Positions 16,923 through 25,456 of a stretch of DNA of 36,613 nt are shown here, one piece after another (within the stretch, counting starts at the first letter, position 1; each line of letters begins with the position of its first letter). Location: contig CAZQAE010000050.1 in NCBI GenBank assembly GCA_964591275.1, forward strand, positions 1 through 36,613, read 5' to 3'. This DNA is from G963674685 sp964591275 (GTDB lineage: Bacteria; Lernaellota; Lernaellaia; JACKCT01). The notes beneath the pieces were generated by a model. The model was not told the DNA's origin. It ran no database searches and saw only the letters and a program-made list of their open reading frames with translations. Position numbers and translations under genes: made by a program.

Positions 16923-17579
16923 ATGAAAAACACCGTCAATCTCTTCATCATCGCGCTACTGGCGAGCTTCGTCTTTGCGGGATCCGCCCTGGCCTTCGGA
17001 GTAACGGATAAGGATGATCCATTCGCTTCAGGGAAATGGCTCCTGGGACTTGCCAGCGGCCTTGATTTCGGAATGGGCACGGATACTTATGAACCCGATG
17101 ACGGCGACGAAACAGAAACCGATGTAATGAGCTTCAACATCGGAATCAGCGGTGGATATTTCGTGCTGCCGGGTTGGGAAATCGGCCCCGTCGTGCGCTA
17201 CGATTTCAATCGCTCTGCGGATGAAGACGACAACATCACGAGCAGCGGCGATTATCTTGCGGGAATCCAAACCGGTTACTACTACGCCACGCCTGTTCCG
17301 GTGCACCCCTTTGTCAACGTCGAATTCGGTTATGCGGGACGGTTCACAAATCTGGAGCCGGATGAGGGCGACGAAACTTCCGACAGCGCCGGAGGAATCG
17401 GATTGCGTCCGAGCATAGGCGCGGTTTTCTTCTTCACGGATAAGATCGCCCTGACTCCATCCCTGTATTACCAGTACACCTCTCTATCCGGAACCGACGA
17501 CACATCAGGCTCGGAATTCGACTACGACGCAAGTTCCAACCGTTTCGGACTCCAACTCGGATTGACCAGCATCTTTTAG
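16923..17579 (+). CDS. outer-membrane beta-barrel protein
   Basis: Protein of 218 residues with a cleavable signal peptide (MKNTVNLFIIALLA.., cleavage after SALA). The mature part shows alternating hydrophobic strands such as GISGGYFVLPGW and VNVEFGYAG, loops rich in Asp and Thr, and a terminal Phe (LTSIF), all typical of an outer-membrane barrel of about eight strands in the OmpA/opacity-like group. RBS AAAGGAGAAAG sets the start at 16923; 16890 is a longer, unsupported option. It follows the two small genes by about 50 bases and may be in the same transcript. Cargo or function is unknown. Confidence 0.8.
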   Translation: MKNTVNLFIIALLASFVFAGSALAFGVTDKDDPFASGKWLLGLASGLDFGMGTDTYEPDDGDETETDVMSFNIGISGGYFVLPGWEIGPVVRYDFNRSADEDDNITSSGDYLAGIQTGYYYATPVPVHPFVNVEFGYAGRFTNLEPDEGDETSDSAGGIGLRPSIGAVFFFTDKIALTPSLYYQYTSLSGTDDTSGSEFDYDASSNRFGLQLGLTSIF

Positions 17580-17852
17580 TCTGACGCCAGTGAAGGAAAT
17601 CACATGAACCCTTATGGAAGGAAGCGGAAAGCAGCAACAGACCTCTTGCCTGCACGAGGAAAAAGCTCGCCAATTAAACTACGTCAACCCACAGCCTACA
17701 CCGCTTCCTTCCTTTTTCATTTCTCGAATTTTTCAACGGGAGTTCATCAGCTCCAGCACAAAAACGATACGAAAGCCAGAAAAGCCCTGCCGGATTGTTT
17801 CCATTGGCGGGGGAATTGCTCCCATAGAAAAATAACGACGGAGGAAATTCAG

Positions 17853-19073
17853 ATGAAGCCTGCCTTGAGAACCATAAAATTCATCGTCATTTCCTGCCTG
17901 CTGTCGGCATTATTTTTATCATGCGGCTACGAAACATTGGGCCAGGTTCCCGAGCAAAAGTACGAACCCGTTTGCGATTGCAAAATCGAGAAACAAACCC
18001 CGACGGATCAGTTCTGGTTTGTTCAGATCACCGACATTGAGCAAACACGATTGAGCGGATCGGAGATTGCGCCCTTTGCCATCCCAGCACGAGGCGACTA
18101 TGAGACTTTTCTTCGCCAACTTCGATATATCTACGATTCTGTATCCCCGCAATTTGTCGTAGCCACCGGCGACCTGGTTTACGGCGGCATCCTTAGACAG
18201 GTTCCCGAGCAATGGGACGATTATCGCAACGCAGTTTACAGCGCTTGCTTCAATGACAAAAACTTCCATGACCTGCCGGGCAATCACGATGTGATGTACG
18301 TGAAGGATTTCAGTAACTTTCGGCAAAACTCCATCAGCGGAAAAATCCATTACGACTGGACGCATGAAAACTCTTTTGGACGCTTTGCATTTATCGCATT
18401 CAACACCGCACGCCCGGGAAAGGTTGATGGCTACTTCAGCAGCGAGGAGCGAAGCTGGCTGACTGAGCGGCTGAATCAATATGAGGATTATGACTTCAGA
18501 CTGATCTTTGCCCACCACAACAGGCCTGGCCCGCACATGGGCGACCTTTTCGGAAACGACGGCGTTCTGGCAAGGCATAAGGTCCAGGGATTTTTTGGCG
18601 GACATATCCATAAAGACGACGAAGGCATTTACGACGACGCGTTGGTCTTTCAGACAGACACAACATATGCCGAGGATAATGATTCCGTCGACGGTCGATT
18701 CCGAATCGTGTCATTCGACGGGCGCAGTTTCGCATCCGCCTCAAAGTGGATCCTCCACCACGGCCCGCAAGTGCTCATCAGCCATCCTCAGGATCGCGCC
18801 TTTGCCACATCCGCCAACCCCAATGGCCATGTGGTTTCCGGCCTCACGCCGATTAGAGCATTGGCCTTCTCAAGCGATGACGTTTATCTGTCCGTATACA
18901 TCGACGACGACGGTCCTTACAGCATGCGCAAAATCGATGAATATCGACATGAGGTCGAGATCGACTTTTCCAACTACCCGCACGATCTCCACGAAATTCA
19001 CGTGCTGGCCGAAGGCTATGAAGGCGACAGTGACAATCCTCAGGATTCCATTGAGATCGAGGTGAGCTCATGA
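17853..19073 (+). CDS. lipoprotein metallophosphoesterase (calcineurin-like)
   Basis: Protein of 406 residues. A signal peptide ends in a lipobox-like FLSC. The metallophosphoesterase core has VATGDLVYGG, LPGNHDVM, FAHHNRPGPH and FGGHIHKDD, matching the GD, GNHD, H and GHxH blocks. The first block, usually DxH, reads ITDIEQT, so one metal-ligand His is replaced by Glu. The C-terminal 100 residues form a beta-sandwich-like domain. The start at 17853 has GGAGG 8 bases upstream; the frame running back to 17604 has low coding character and no signal peptide. Its stop overlaps the next barrel gene by four bases. Probably a periplasmic or surface phosphoesterase; substrate unknown. The 273 bases before the gene hold no other feature I can support. 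Confidence 0.85.
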   Translation: MKPALRTIKFIVISCLLSALFLSCGYETLGQVPEQKYEPVCDCKIEKQTPTDQFWFVQITDIEQTRLSGSEIAPFAIPARGDYETFLRQLRYIYDSVSPQFVVATGDLVYGGILRQVPEQWDDYRNAVYSACFNDKNFHDLPGNHDVMYVKDFSNFRQNSISGKIHYDWTHENSFGRFAFIAFNTARPGKVDGYFSSEERSWLTERLNQYEDYDFRLIFAHHNRPGPHMGDLFGNDGVLARHKVQGFFGGHIHKDDEGIYDDALVFQTDTTYAEDNDSVDGRFRIVSFDGRSFASASKWILHHGPQVLISHPQDRAFATSANPNGHVVSGLTPIRALAFSSDDVYLSVYIDDDGPYSMRKIDEYRHEVEIDFSNYPHDLHEIHVLAEGYEGDSDNPQDSIEIEVSS

Positions 19074-19705
19074 CAAGAGCTGTCTGCGGATATTTTTTCC
19101 TCACTGCCATTCTTATCCTGAGATTTACGCCGCAGGCGCACGCTTACGATCCGCAACATGAGTTTTCCGCGACCATAGGCCAACATCATTATTTGAAAAG
19201 CAACTACCTCAAGCGCGCCGACGAATACTATGACACGGACAGGCTCAATAGCGGCGGTTTCGAGGCGGATTACTTACTGAAAATCAAAAAAAAATTCGGT
19301 TTTATAACCGGCGTTTATTACTACCGGGCTTACGAAGAATACAACCAAAATGATGGCCAACTTCGCGTGAAGCTGGAAAGTCGCGGATTGCTTTTTGGCC
19401 CGGTTTTTTTATTCCCCATCAAATCCCGATTCACGGCATACGTCGGCGCTGGCGTAGATCTGGCGCAGCATACGACAACGCTGGAAATGGATTCCGCCGG
19501 CGACAACATCACGGCGGGAAATGAACGGCGAACCGGTATCGGCGCTCATATTCGGGCGGGAGCTTCAATCGACCTCAGCCCCAGTTTCAGGCTACTCGTC
19601 GAAGACAGGCATTCCTATATCCCCATCATCGATTATGCCGGATCCGGCGAAACTTTCGACGTGGGCGGAAACTTCATCCAAGGCGGGGTTTCGTACATGT
19701 TTTGA
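19070..19705 (+). CDS. outer-membrane beta-barrel protein
   Basis: Protein of 211 residues with a signal peptide (cleavage likely after QAHA) and amphipathic strands ending in GGVSYMF with terminal Phe. Segments such as GFITGVYYYRAYEEY and AGASIDLSPSFRLLVED look like barrel hairpins; length suggests eight strands. Its ATG lies inside the stop of the metallophosphoesterase gene (ATGA), so the pair is translationally coupled and probably works at the same envelope site. No family name is assigned. Confidence 0.75.
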   Translation: MTRAVCGYFFLTAILILRFTPQAHAYDPQHEFSATIGQHHYLKSNYLKRADEYYDTDRLNSGGFEADYLLKIKKKFGFITGVYYYRAYEEYNQNDGQLRVKLESRGLLFGPVFLFPIKSRFTAYVGAGVDLAQHTTTLEMDSAGDNITAGNERRTGIGAHIRAGASIDLSPSFRLLVEDRHSYIPIIDYAGSGETFDVGGNFIQGGVSYMF

Positions 19706-19782
19706 AATTCCGCGGCTCATGCACATGTTCATCAAATTTCAAACTTTTATGCATAATCGACAATTAAAAAAAATCACCTGAC

Positions 19783-20664
19783 ATGAATTTAGCGGAACAC
19801 ATCAACCCACATGAAAATAGTCAGAAGGGGCACTGGCCACAAACCGCACCTAAAGCAAGCATCTGGAAAGAAATGTGGATCGCCATCACCGCATGGCTTC
19901 TGCTATCGGCTTTGATTTTTGCGTTTCTCCCAACGAAAATGATTATCAAATCTTTCAATTCCAACAACGTTTTTCATTACGTTTTGGGAACGAAATATTT
20001 TGATGAACTGGGCTACTTCGATTTTTACAACGGGGTCATTCTTGCCGACGCCGAGATAGACGGCCTTTTCCTCGGATTGCATCGAACTCGCGATCTGGAA
20101 ACTTATAAAAAAATCCCCGTAGCCAATGCGCTGTCCAAAGCCAAGGTCAGAAATATCCGCAGTCGTTTCACTGACCATCGTTGGCAGGAATTCAAAAATG
20201 ATCTGCGCCTGTTTCAGCGTTTTCGAACCCGCAGTGAATGGAAGAGCGCCATTGCGGACCGCGGTTTCAATCCATCGCCGTCCTGGCTGATATTGCACAG
20301 ACCCTTTTTGAATTGGATCAACATTCAGAATTTAAGACTGCTGGCATATATTTGTTACTCCCAAATGGTTTTCTACATAATTGCATTCGCCTTTTTATGG
20401 TGGGCTTTTGGAATCAGGACATCGCTCGTTTCGATAGTTTGGTTCCTTGTGTTTTTCGGCAATTGGGGCCGCCATCTAGGGGGATATTTTTCTTATGATT
20501 GGCTATGCCTGAGCATTTGCGCGGTATCTCTATTGAAGAAGGGCTTTCCTGCATTTGCCGCGACTATACAGTTGTGTGCGTCAAGTTCTGCAAATTGGTC
20601 ATCTGATCTCTCCCAAAGCATTTTTCGACCTTTCCCCTTCACTTGTGAATTAGGGAAAAGTTGA
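19783..20664 (+). CDS. membrane protein, probably 3'-truncated
   Basis: Frame of 293 codons. It has an N-terminal cytoplasmic tail, a membrane helix at about 32-52, a large soluble domain (50-185), then helices at about 190-212, 216-234 and 243-258. The layout resembles the N-terminal part of GT-C type glycosyltransferases or related polytopic proteins, which continue with many more helices. Here the last 35 residues are Ser- and Phe-rich and look non-native, and the frame ends at the edge of the IS256 remnant. I infer that the true C-terminus was lost with the IS insertion. No clear RBS is seen. Function unknown. Confidence 0.45.
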   Translation: MNLAEHINPHENSQKGHWPQTAPKASIWKEMWIAITAWLLLSALIFAFLPTKMIIKSFNSNNVFHYVLGTKYFDELGYFDFYNGVILADAEIDGLFLGLHRTRDLETYKKIPVANALSKAKVRNIRSRFTDHRWQEFKNDLRLFQRFRTRSEWKSAIADRGFNPSPSWLILHRPFLNWINIQNLRLLAYICYSQMVFYIIAFAFLWWAFGIRTSLVSIVWFLVFFGNWGRHLGGYFSYDWLCLSICAVSLLKKGFPAFAATIQLCASSSANWSSDLSQSIFRPFPFTCELGKS

Positions 20665-20673
20665 AAAATGAAT

Positions 20674-21148
20674 TCACACCACAGTTATTTTCTTTCTCAT
20701 CCGTTCCTTTTTGTGTTCCACGAGCAAGTGCATATTCAAATATCGAGTTCCCTCGATCCAGTTTTCATGGGTTTCCACGGCCAGGGCTCGGACCAGGCGC
20801 AGGCAACTGGCTTCGTTGGAAAAGATGCGGACCACATAGGTGCGGCGTTTGATCTCCTCATTGAAGCGTTCAAGCATATTCGTTGATTTCATGTGTTTGT
20901 GATGCTGCAAAGGCAGGCGGTAAAACGGAAAAGGTCTCCTCGATAGCGCCCTCAACCCAGTCGCACAGCTTCGGGTAACCGAGGCGCTCCGATGTACGCT
21001 CGCTCTTGCCGGCCCCGAGGGAAAGGTCCATCTGGTGCTCAAGAGCCTCCTGAATCAGGGGCTGCAAAACCGCTACAAAAAAATCACGATCCTGCGTTAA
21101 TGCCTCTTTCACAATCGATGCCGCCGTATTATCCTGCTTACGAGTCAT
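20674..21148 (-). pseudogene. IS256-family transposase, internally deleted and frameshifted
   Basis: Read on the minus strand, the frame starts MTRKQDNT, runs to GKSERTSERLGY (N-terminal part of IS256 transposases), then jumps to PKLCDWVEGAIEET, which belongs near residue 310 of the full protein. About 240 residues including the DDE residues are gone. Shortly after, a frameshift moves the text to the next frame: FYRLPLQHHKHMKSTNMLER, then VVRIFSNEASCLRLVRALAV and THENW to the C-terminus near 20674. Both ends of the gene are thus kept and the core is lost. Imperfect inverted ends sharing AAAAGTTGA lie at about 20646 and 21213, so the whole remnant covers about 20646-21213. It cannot make a transposase. 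Confidence 0.85.
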
Positions 21149-21227
21149 GGTTCAAATCCTCCTGCTTGGGTTAGAGTTCTTTCAGGAGATACCATGGCTC
21201 AACTTTTTGCAGAACACTTGCAACATA

Positions 21228-21286
21228 ACCTGGCAAACCTTCGCCTGGCGATACCCCTTGCTTTGATCGCCTCGTCATGCGCTATT
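21228..21286 (+). repeat. 59-nt near-copy of part of the tauE-like gene
   Basis: This segment matches 13522-13580 of the TauE/SafE gene with only three differences over 59 bases and encodes the same peptide (NLANLRLAIP followed by ALIASSCAI). It lies about 15 bases beyond the inner right end of the IS256 remnant, inside a chimeric frame (21194-21562, 122 codons) whose other parts I do not recognise. It looks like the leftover of a second tauE copy or of a recombination event. I do not consider the 122-codon frame a functional gene. Confidence 0.75.
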
Positions 21287-21826
21287 CGCCCCGTGCTTTC
21301 CAGGCGTATTGAAGTGGTGACCTGGAAGCAATTCCAGTGCAGCGAAGTGACGCGAGCTTTTATTGAAACGCTTTGCAAACACGGCGAACAGTGGAAGGCC
21401 TGCGTTGGCCAGAAAAAAACACTTAAAAACCAGCTTTTTACAACATCAATGGATTTCATCTATCCCATTCAAATTTTCGTCTTGATTAATATCCATGCGC
21501 CTAATATGGTACGGGGTGGTTCCGGGTGTACTCTCCGTCGGCGATGTCGGCAAATGGAGTAATAAAAATAGGGTACGTTACTACTAATGAAAATCAGAAC
21601 TTTCGAGCAACTTGAAAGCTTTTATCTTCTTGCCGGAGTTTCCGAGAGGCCTAGGCTGCGCGTGGGGATGCGATCGTTTGACGGGGTTGGATTTATTTGA
21701 AGCAAATTTTTTCGTAAACAGTGCCTCGCATCGCGTGGGTTATGCCAATCGGTAAAGGGTATTGAGTTTTGATAAGATGCGTAGATTATTAACAATCAAC
21801 CGTGATAAGGCCGAGGGAGGTGACTG

Positions 21827-22285
21827 ATGCCGAGTTTTGTGAACCCAGAGAAATGCGACGGGTGCAAGGCGCTGGGCAAGACAGCTTGCCAGTACATTTG
21901 TCCGAACAACCTCATGGTACTCAACCCTGACACCATGAAGGCCTATAACCAGGAACCTGATCAGTGTTGGGAATGCCAATGCTGCGTCAAAATCTGCCCC
22001 CAGCAGGCAATGGACATTCGCGGCTATGCCGACTTCATGCCTCTTGGCGCTTCGGTGATTCCTCTGCGATCTTCCAACAGCATCATGTGGACAGTTAAGT
22101 TCCGCAACGGCAGCATCAAACGATTCAAGTTCCCGATCAGAACAATTCCGGAAGGAACAGCTGTTCCTGCAGCTGGCTTCGAAACCCCGGGCGGTCTTGA
22201 CGATCTGGCTCTGTTCACTGAACCGGCATCCTTGGGCCTTGACGCAGTCTGCGCCCCTGGCGCCCCCACCTGGCAGAAGGGATAA
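21827..22285 (+). CDS. aprB: adenylyl-sulfate (APS) reductase beta subunit
   Basis: Iron-sulfur subunit of 152 residues, normal length. Two [4Fe-4S] clusters are bound by the N-terminal motifs CDGCKALGKTACQYICP and CWECQCCVKICP, followed by the C-terminal tail that wraps around AprA (WTVKFRNGSIKRFKFP and beyond). It carries electrons to the FAD of AprA during reduction of APS to sulfite and AMP in the cytoplasm. RBS GGGAGGTGA precedes the ATG. aprA follows 11 bases later. The 264 bases upstream must hold the locus promoter, but I see no convincing -35/-10 pair and only a 37-codon unremarkable frame from 21589. Confidence 0.97.
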   Translation: MPSFVNPEKCDGCKALGKTACQYICPNNLMVLNPDTMKAYNQEPDQCWECQCCVKICPQQAMDIRGYADFMPLGASVIPLRSSNSIMWTVKFRNGSIKRFKFPIRTIPEGTAVPAAGFETPGGLDDLALFTEPASLGLDAVCAPGAPTWQKG

Positions 22286-22296
22286 GGAGTCACAAA

Positions 22297-24183
22297 ATGA
22301 ATAATATGGAAACCGTAAAAGTTGACACCGACATTCTCATCCTCGGTGGTGGTATGGCCGCCTGCGGCGCCGCTGTTGAGGCGTCCTACTGGGCCAAACA
22401 GAACAATCTCAAAGTGACACTCGTCGACAAAGCGGCGATGGATCGCTCCGGCGCCGTGGCCATGGGCCTCTCCGCCATCAATCAGTACGTCGGTCTCAAA
22501 GACGGCGAAAACACCATAAAGAACTACTGCGACTACGTTCGCAACGACCTCATGGGCATCACCCGTGAAGACGTTGTCGCCAACATCGCACGCCACGTTG
22601 ACGCTTCAGTCCATCTTTTTGAAAAATGGGGCCTCCCGATTTGGAAAGATGAAAATGGCGCTTACGTGCACGAAGGCCGATGGCAGCTCATGATCAACGG
22701 CGAGTCCTACAAGATCATCGTTGCTGAAGCCGCCAAGAACGCTCTCGCCGAAACCGGCAACGAATACATTGAACGCGTTTTCATCACGCATCCCCTCCTG
22801 GAAGGTGATCGGTGCGTCGGAGCCGTTGGCTTCAGCGTCCGCGAAGACAAATTCTACGTTTTTCGCGCCAAAGTCGTTTTGGCCGCCATGGGCGGCGCCG
22901 TTGGCGTGTTCCGTCCAAGGTCCGTCGGCGAAGGCGCCGGCCGCGCCTGGTATCCGCCCTTCAACTCGGGCGCCAGCGCTTATTTCACCATCAAAGCCGG
23001 TGCTGAAATGACCTGCCAGGAAGTTCGTTTCATCCCCGTGCGTTTCAAAGATGCTTACGGCCCCGTCGGCGCATGGTTCCTGCTCTTCAAGTCCCGTGCC
23101 ACGAACGCCTTCGGCGGCAACTACATGATTGAGCGCAGGCCGGAACTCGACAACTGGCTCCCGTACGGCCATGTCAAGCCTGTTCCCGCCAACCTGCGCA
23201 ACTATCTCGGCATGCTCGACGTTTTGGAAGGCAAGTCCCCAATCTACATGAAGACCGAAGAGGCCCTGGGCAATATCGCCCAACAGTACAAAGACGATCC
23301 GAAAGCCTACAAGAAGAAAATGAAAGAACTCGAGAGCGAAGCATGGGAAGACTTCCTCGACATGACGATCTCCCAAGCTCATCTCTGGGCCGCCACCAAT
23401 ACGCAGCCTGAAGAAAAACCCTCCGAGATCGCGGCTGCCGAGCCTTACTTCATTGGCTCTCACTCCGGCGCATCGGGCGCATGGGTTTCCGGACCGAAAG
23501 ACCTCGCGCCGGAAGGGTTTTTCTGGGGCTACGATAACATGACCACGACTAAGGGCCTGTTCGCGGCCGGCGACGCCTCCGGCGCCAGTTCGCACAAGTT
23601 CTCCTCCGGCTCCCACGCCGAAGGCCGAATCGCCGGAAAAGCCATGGCCAACTTCGTCGTCAAAGAAAATCCGGCTCTGGCCGAAATCAGCGACGAGACG
23701 ATCAACAAATACAAGGATATGATCTTCAAGCCCATTACCCTCTTTGAGGAGTCTCAGGGTAAGTCGACTCAGGCCGACATCAACCCGGCTTATATCCTGC
23801 CGAACCAGTTCCGCATGCGTCTCCAGAAGCTCATGGATGAGTACGCAGGCGGCGTTACAACCCAGTTCACGACCTCCAAACCGTTGCTGACAAGAGCTCT
23901 CGAACTTCTTAAATTGCTCAAGGAAGACTCTGCTTGTCTGGGCGCGAAGGATTCCCACGAACTCATGCGCTGCTGGGAAAACTACCACCGCATGTTCCAG
24001 GCCGAAGCCCACGTTCGCGCGATGATGTTCCGCGAAGAAACACGTTGGCCGGGATACTACTTCCGCTCTGATATGCCGAAGATAGACAATGAAAATTGGC
24101 TTTGCTTCGTCAACACAGTGATGGATCCCGAGACCGAAAAATGGACCTGCAAGAAGATACCGGTGAAGTATCTGTTCGCTTAA
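22297..24183 (+). CDS. aprA: adenylyl-sulfate (APS) reductase alpha subunit
   Basis: FAD-containing catalytic subunit of 628 residues in the fumarate-reductase/AprA flavoprotein family. The FAD-binding motif ILGGGMAACGAAVEA starts at residue 14; RSGAVAMGLSAINQY and ETRWPGYYFRSDMP are AprA landmarks that line the active site. It reduces APS to sulfite and AMP with AprB. RBS AAGGAG lies upstream of the ATG. A strong terminator follows the stop, so aprBA can be expressed as its own transcript. Length and motifs indicate an intact enzyme. Direction (sulfate reduction versus sulfite oxidation) cannot be decided here. Confidence 0.98.
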   Translation: MNNMETVKVDTDILILGGGMAACGAAVEASYWAKQNNLKVTLVDKAAMDRSGAVAMGLSAINQYVGLKDGENTIKNYCDYVRNDLMGITREDVVANIARHVDASVHLFEKWGLPIWKDENGAYVHEGRWQLMINGESYKIIVAEAAKNALAETGNEYIERVFITHPLLEGDRCVGAVGFSVREDKFYVFRAKVVLAAMGGAVGVFRPRSVGEGAGRAWYPPFNSGASAYFTIKAGAEMTCQEVRFIPVRFKDAYGPVGAWFLLFKSRATNAFGGNYMIERRPELDNWLPYGHVKPVPANLRNYLGMLDVLEGKSPIYMKTEEALGNIAQQYKDDPKAYKKKMKELESEAWEDFLDMTISQAHLWAATNTQPEEKPSEIAAAEPYFIGSHSGASGAWVSGPKDLAPEGFFWGYDNMTTTKGLFAAGDASGASSHKFSSGSHAEGRIAGKAMANFVVKENPALAEISDETINKYKDMIFKPITLFEESQGKSTQADINPAYILPNQFRMRLQKLMDEYAGGVTTQFTTSKPLLTRALELLKLLKEDSACLGAKDSHELMRCWENYHRMFQAEAHVRAMMFREETRWPGYYFRSDMPKIDNENWLCFVNTVMDPETEKWTCKKIPVKYLFA

Positions 24184-24223
24184 CCGCGTACCATACGTGA
24201 CGCAAACAAGTCCTAACTAGTGC

Positions 24224-24268
24224 GGAAGCCCCGGAAGCCTTTAAGGGCGCTCGGGGCTTTCGTTTTTT
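24224..24268 (+). terminator. rho-independent terminator after aprA
   Basis: AAGCCCCG (24226-24233) pairs with CGGGGCTT (24252-24259), followed by a T run at 24263-24268. It separates aprBA from the zinc-finger/YkgJ/qmo genes. Confidence 0.85.
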
Positions 24269-24277
24269 GGAAAATAA

Positions 24278-24550
24278 ATGACAAAAATAGAAAAAAAATA
24301 CATCTGCCCGCATTGCGGAAGTAAACTTGAGGCTTTTGAATTGCCGGAAGATGGCGGCTGGGATGAACCATTCCACTACGCGTGTTTCAACGACGACTGC
24401 CCATATTTTGTTAATGGGTGGGAGTGGATGATGTCCCGGTACGAAGCTACAGCCTCTTATCGATACCGAATCAATCCTGACTGCGATGTGCCATCGCCCA
24501 TTGCTGTCTGGTCAAAATCGGCGTTGCGGGACCGAATTATCAAAAAATAA
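24278..24550 (+). CDS. small ogr/Delta-like zinc-finger protein of the apr-qmo locus
   Basis: Protein of 90 residues. CPHCGSK near the N-terminus and HYACFNDDCPYF further on give a four-cysteine zinc finger of the ogr/Delta type, followed by an aromatic segment GWEWMMSRY and a C-terminal part with no motif. Proteins of this sort occur beside apr and qmo genes in sulfate reducers; a role in assembly or regulation is possible but not shown. It begins 10 bases after the aprA terminator's T run and has no obvious RBS. The next gene starts 36 bases after its stop. Confidence 0.75.
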   Translation: MTKIEKKYICPHCGSKLEAFELPEDGGWDEPFHYACFNDDCPYFVNGWEWMMSRYEATASYRYRINPDCDVPSPIAVWSKSALRDRIIKK

Positions 24551-24586
24551 CAAGCAAATACGCCACCTCGCCAAAGAAAAGTGATT

Positions 24587-25456
24587 ATGAAAAACACTGA
24601 CGAAAAGTCGAGTACCTTCACCAGCACTATGGGCACGCAAAACAAAAAGCCGCCACCCAAACCTGTTACACAGTTAACTGATCCGCTGCGCGGCCATCGA
24701 CGCCCTGAAGCTGGCGACCAATTTTCCTTTGGATGCCACAAAGGTCTCGCCTGTTTTACCTCCTGTTGCGCTGACGTGAGCATCATGCTGACTCCCCTGG
24801 ATGTCTTGCGGCTTGCACGTAAACTCGACATCACCACGAGCGAATTTCTTGACCGCCACACGCTGATGCCCATCACCAAAGACCTGGGCCTACCTGTATT
24901 GATGCTTCGCATGGGAGACAAGCCGGAGCTTCGTTGTCCTTTCGTGTCCGATAAGGGATGCAGTGTTTATGAAGACCGTCCCTGGTCCTGCCGCATGTAT
25001 CCAGTTGGAATGGGCATCCCCCCCGCCCGTGCGGGCGAAGAGCCTGAGCCTGTCTACTTTCTGTTTGAAGACGACTTTTGTCTTGGCGGTTCCGAACCCA
25101 AAAAGTGGACTGTCGACGAATGGCGAACGGATCAGCAAGTCCAGAAACAAGAAGAAATAGAATCCGGCTACCGGGACCTCGTGTCCCACCCATGGTTTAT
25201 CGGCGGTCGCCAACTCGATCCCAAGCGCATGGAAATGTTCCACACGGCATGTTACGACCTTGATAGATTTCGCGACTTCATTTTCAATAGTTCATTTTTG
25301 AAGCGATTCGAGCTAGATGACTCTTTAGTTGAAGACATTAAAACGAATGATGAAGCGCTTTTGCGTTTCGCTTTTCTTTGGTTGCGCTTTGCACTTTTTG
25401 CAGAACCCACTTTTAAGGCACGTGAGGGCGCATCGGAACCCAGGAGAAAAGAATGA
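24587..25456 (+). CDS. YkgJ-family cysteine-cluster protein
   Basis: Protein of 289 residues. The core (about residues 45-150) has the YkgJ layout: FGCHKGLACFTSCCADV, then CPFVSDKGCSVYEDRPWSCR and MYPVG. This family is annotated as zinc- or iron-chelating. The C-terminal half is helical with no motif. Because its stop overlaps the qmoA start by four bases, it is translationally coupled to qmoA, which suggests a role in metal supply or maturation of the Apr/Qmo iron-sulfur proteins; this is inference. ATG at 24587 is used; a GTG two codons upstream is equally possible, and the RBS is weak. Confidence 0.8.
   Translation: MKNTDEKSSTFTSTMGTQNKKPPPKPVTQLTDPLRGHRRPEAGDQFSFGCHKGLACFTSCCADVSIMLTPLDVLRLARKLDITTSEFLDRHTLMPITKDLGLPVLMLRMGDKPELRCPFVSDKGCSVYEDRPWSCRMYPVGMGIPPARAGEEPEPVYFLFEDDFCLGGSEPKKWTVDEWRTDQQVQKQEEIESGYRDLVSHPWFIGGRQLDPKRMEMFHTACYDLDRFRDFIFNSSFLKRFELDDSLVEDIKTNDEALLRFAFLWLRFALFAEPTFKAREGASEPRRKE

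Noticed and set aside
17604..17852. N-terminal extension of the metallophosphoesterase frame by 83 codons
   Set aside because: A strong RBS, start and lipoprotein signal occur at 17853; the extension has no coding character and would bury the signal peptide.
21194..21562. 122-codon frame starting MAQLFAEHL as a real gene
   Set aside because: It combines an IS end, a 59-nt tauE piece and unrelated sequence. No family fits the whole, so it is treated as a rearrangement product.
21563..21826. Promoter of aprBA
   Set aside because: Several AT-rich hexamers exist (for example around 21764-21800) but none forms a convincing -35/-10 pair with proper spacing, so no site is claimed.
22606..24012. 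Long minus-strand frame (468 codons) opposite aprA, and similar long frames opposite sat (29270-30670), qmoB (27828-28760) and the dehydrogenase (2899-3924)
   Set aside because: They lie antisense to well-supported enzymes with complete motifs, have no RBS and no recognisable domain. They are explained by the codon bias of the real genes.
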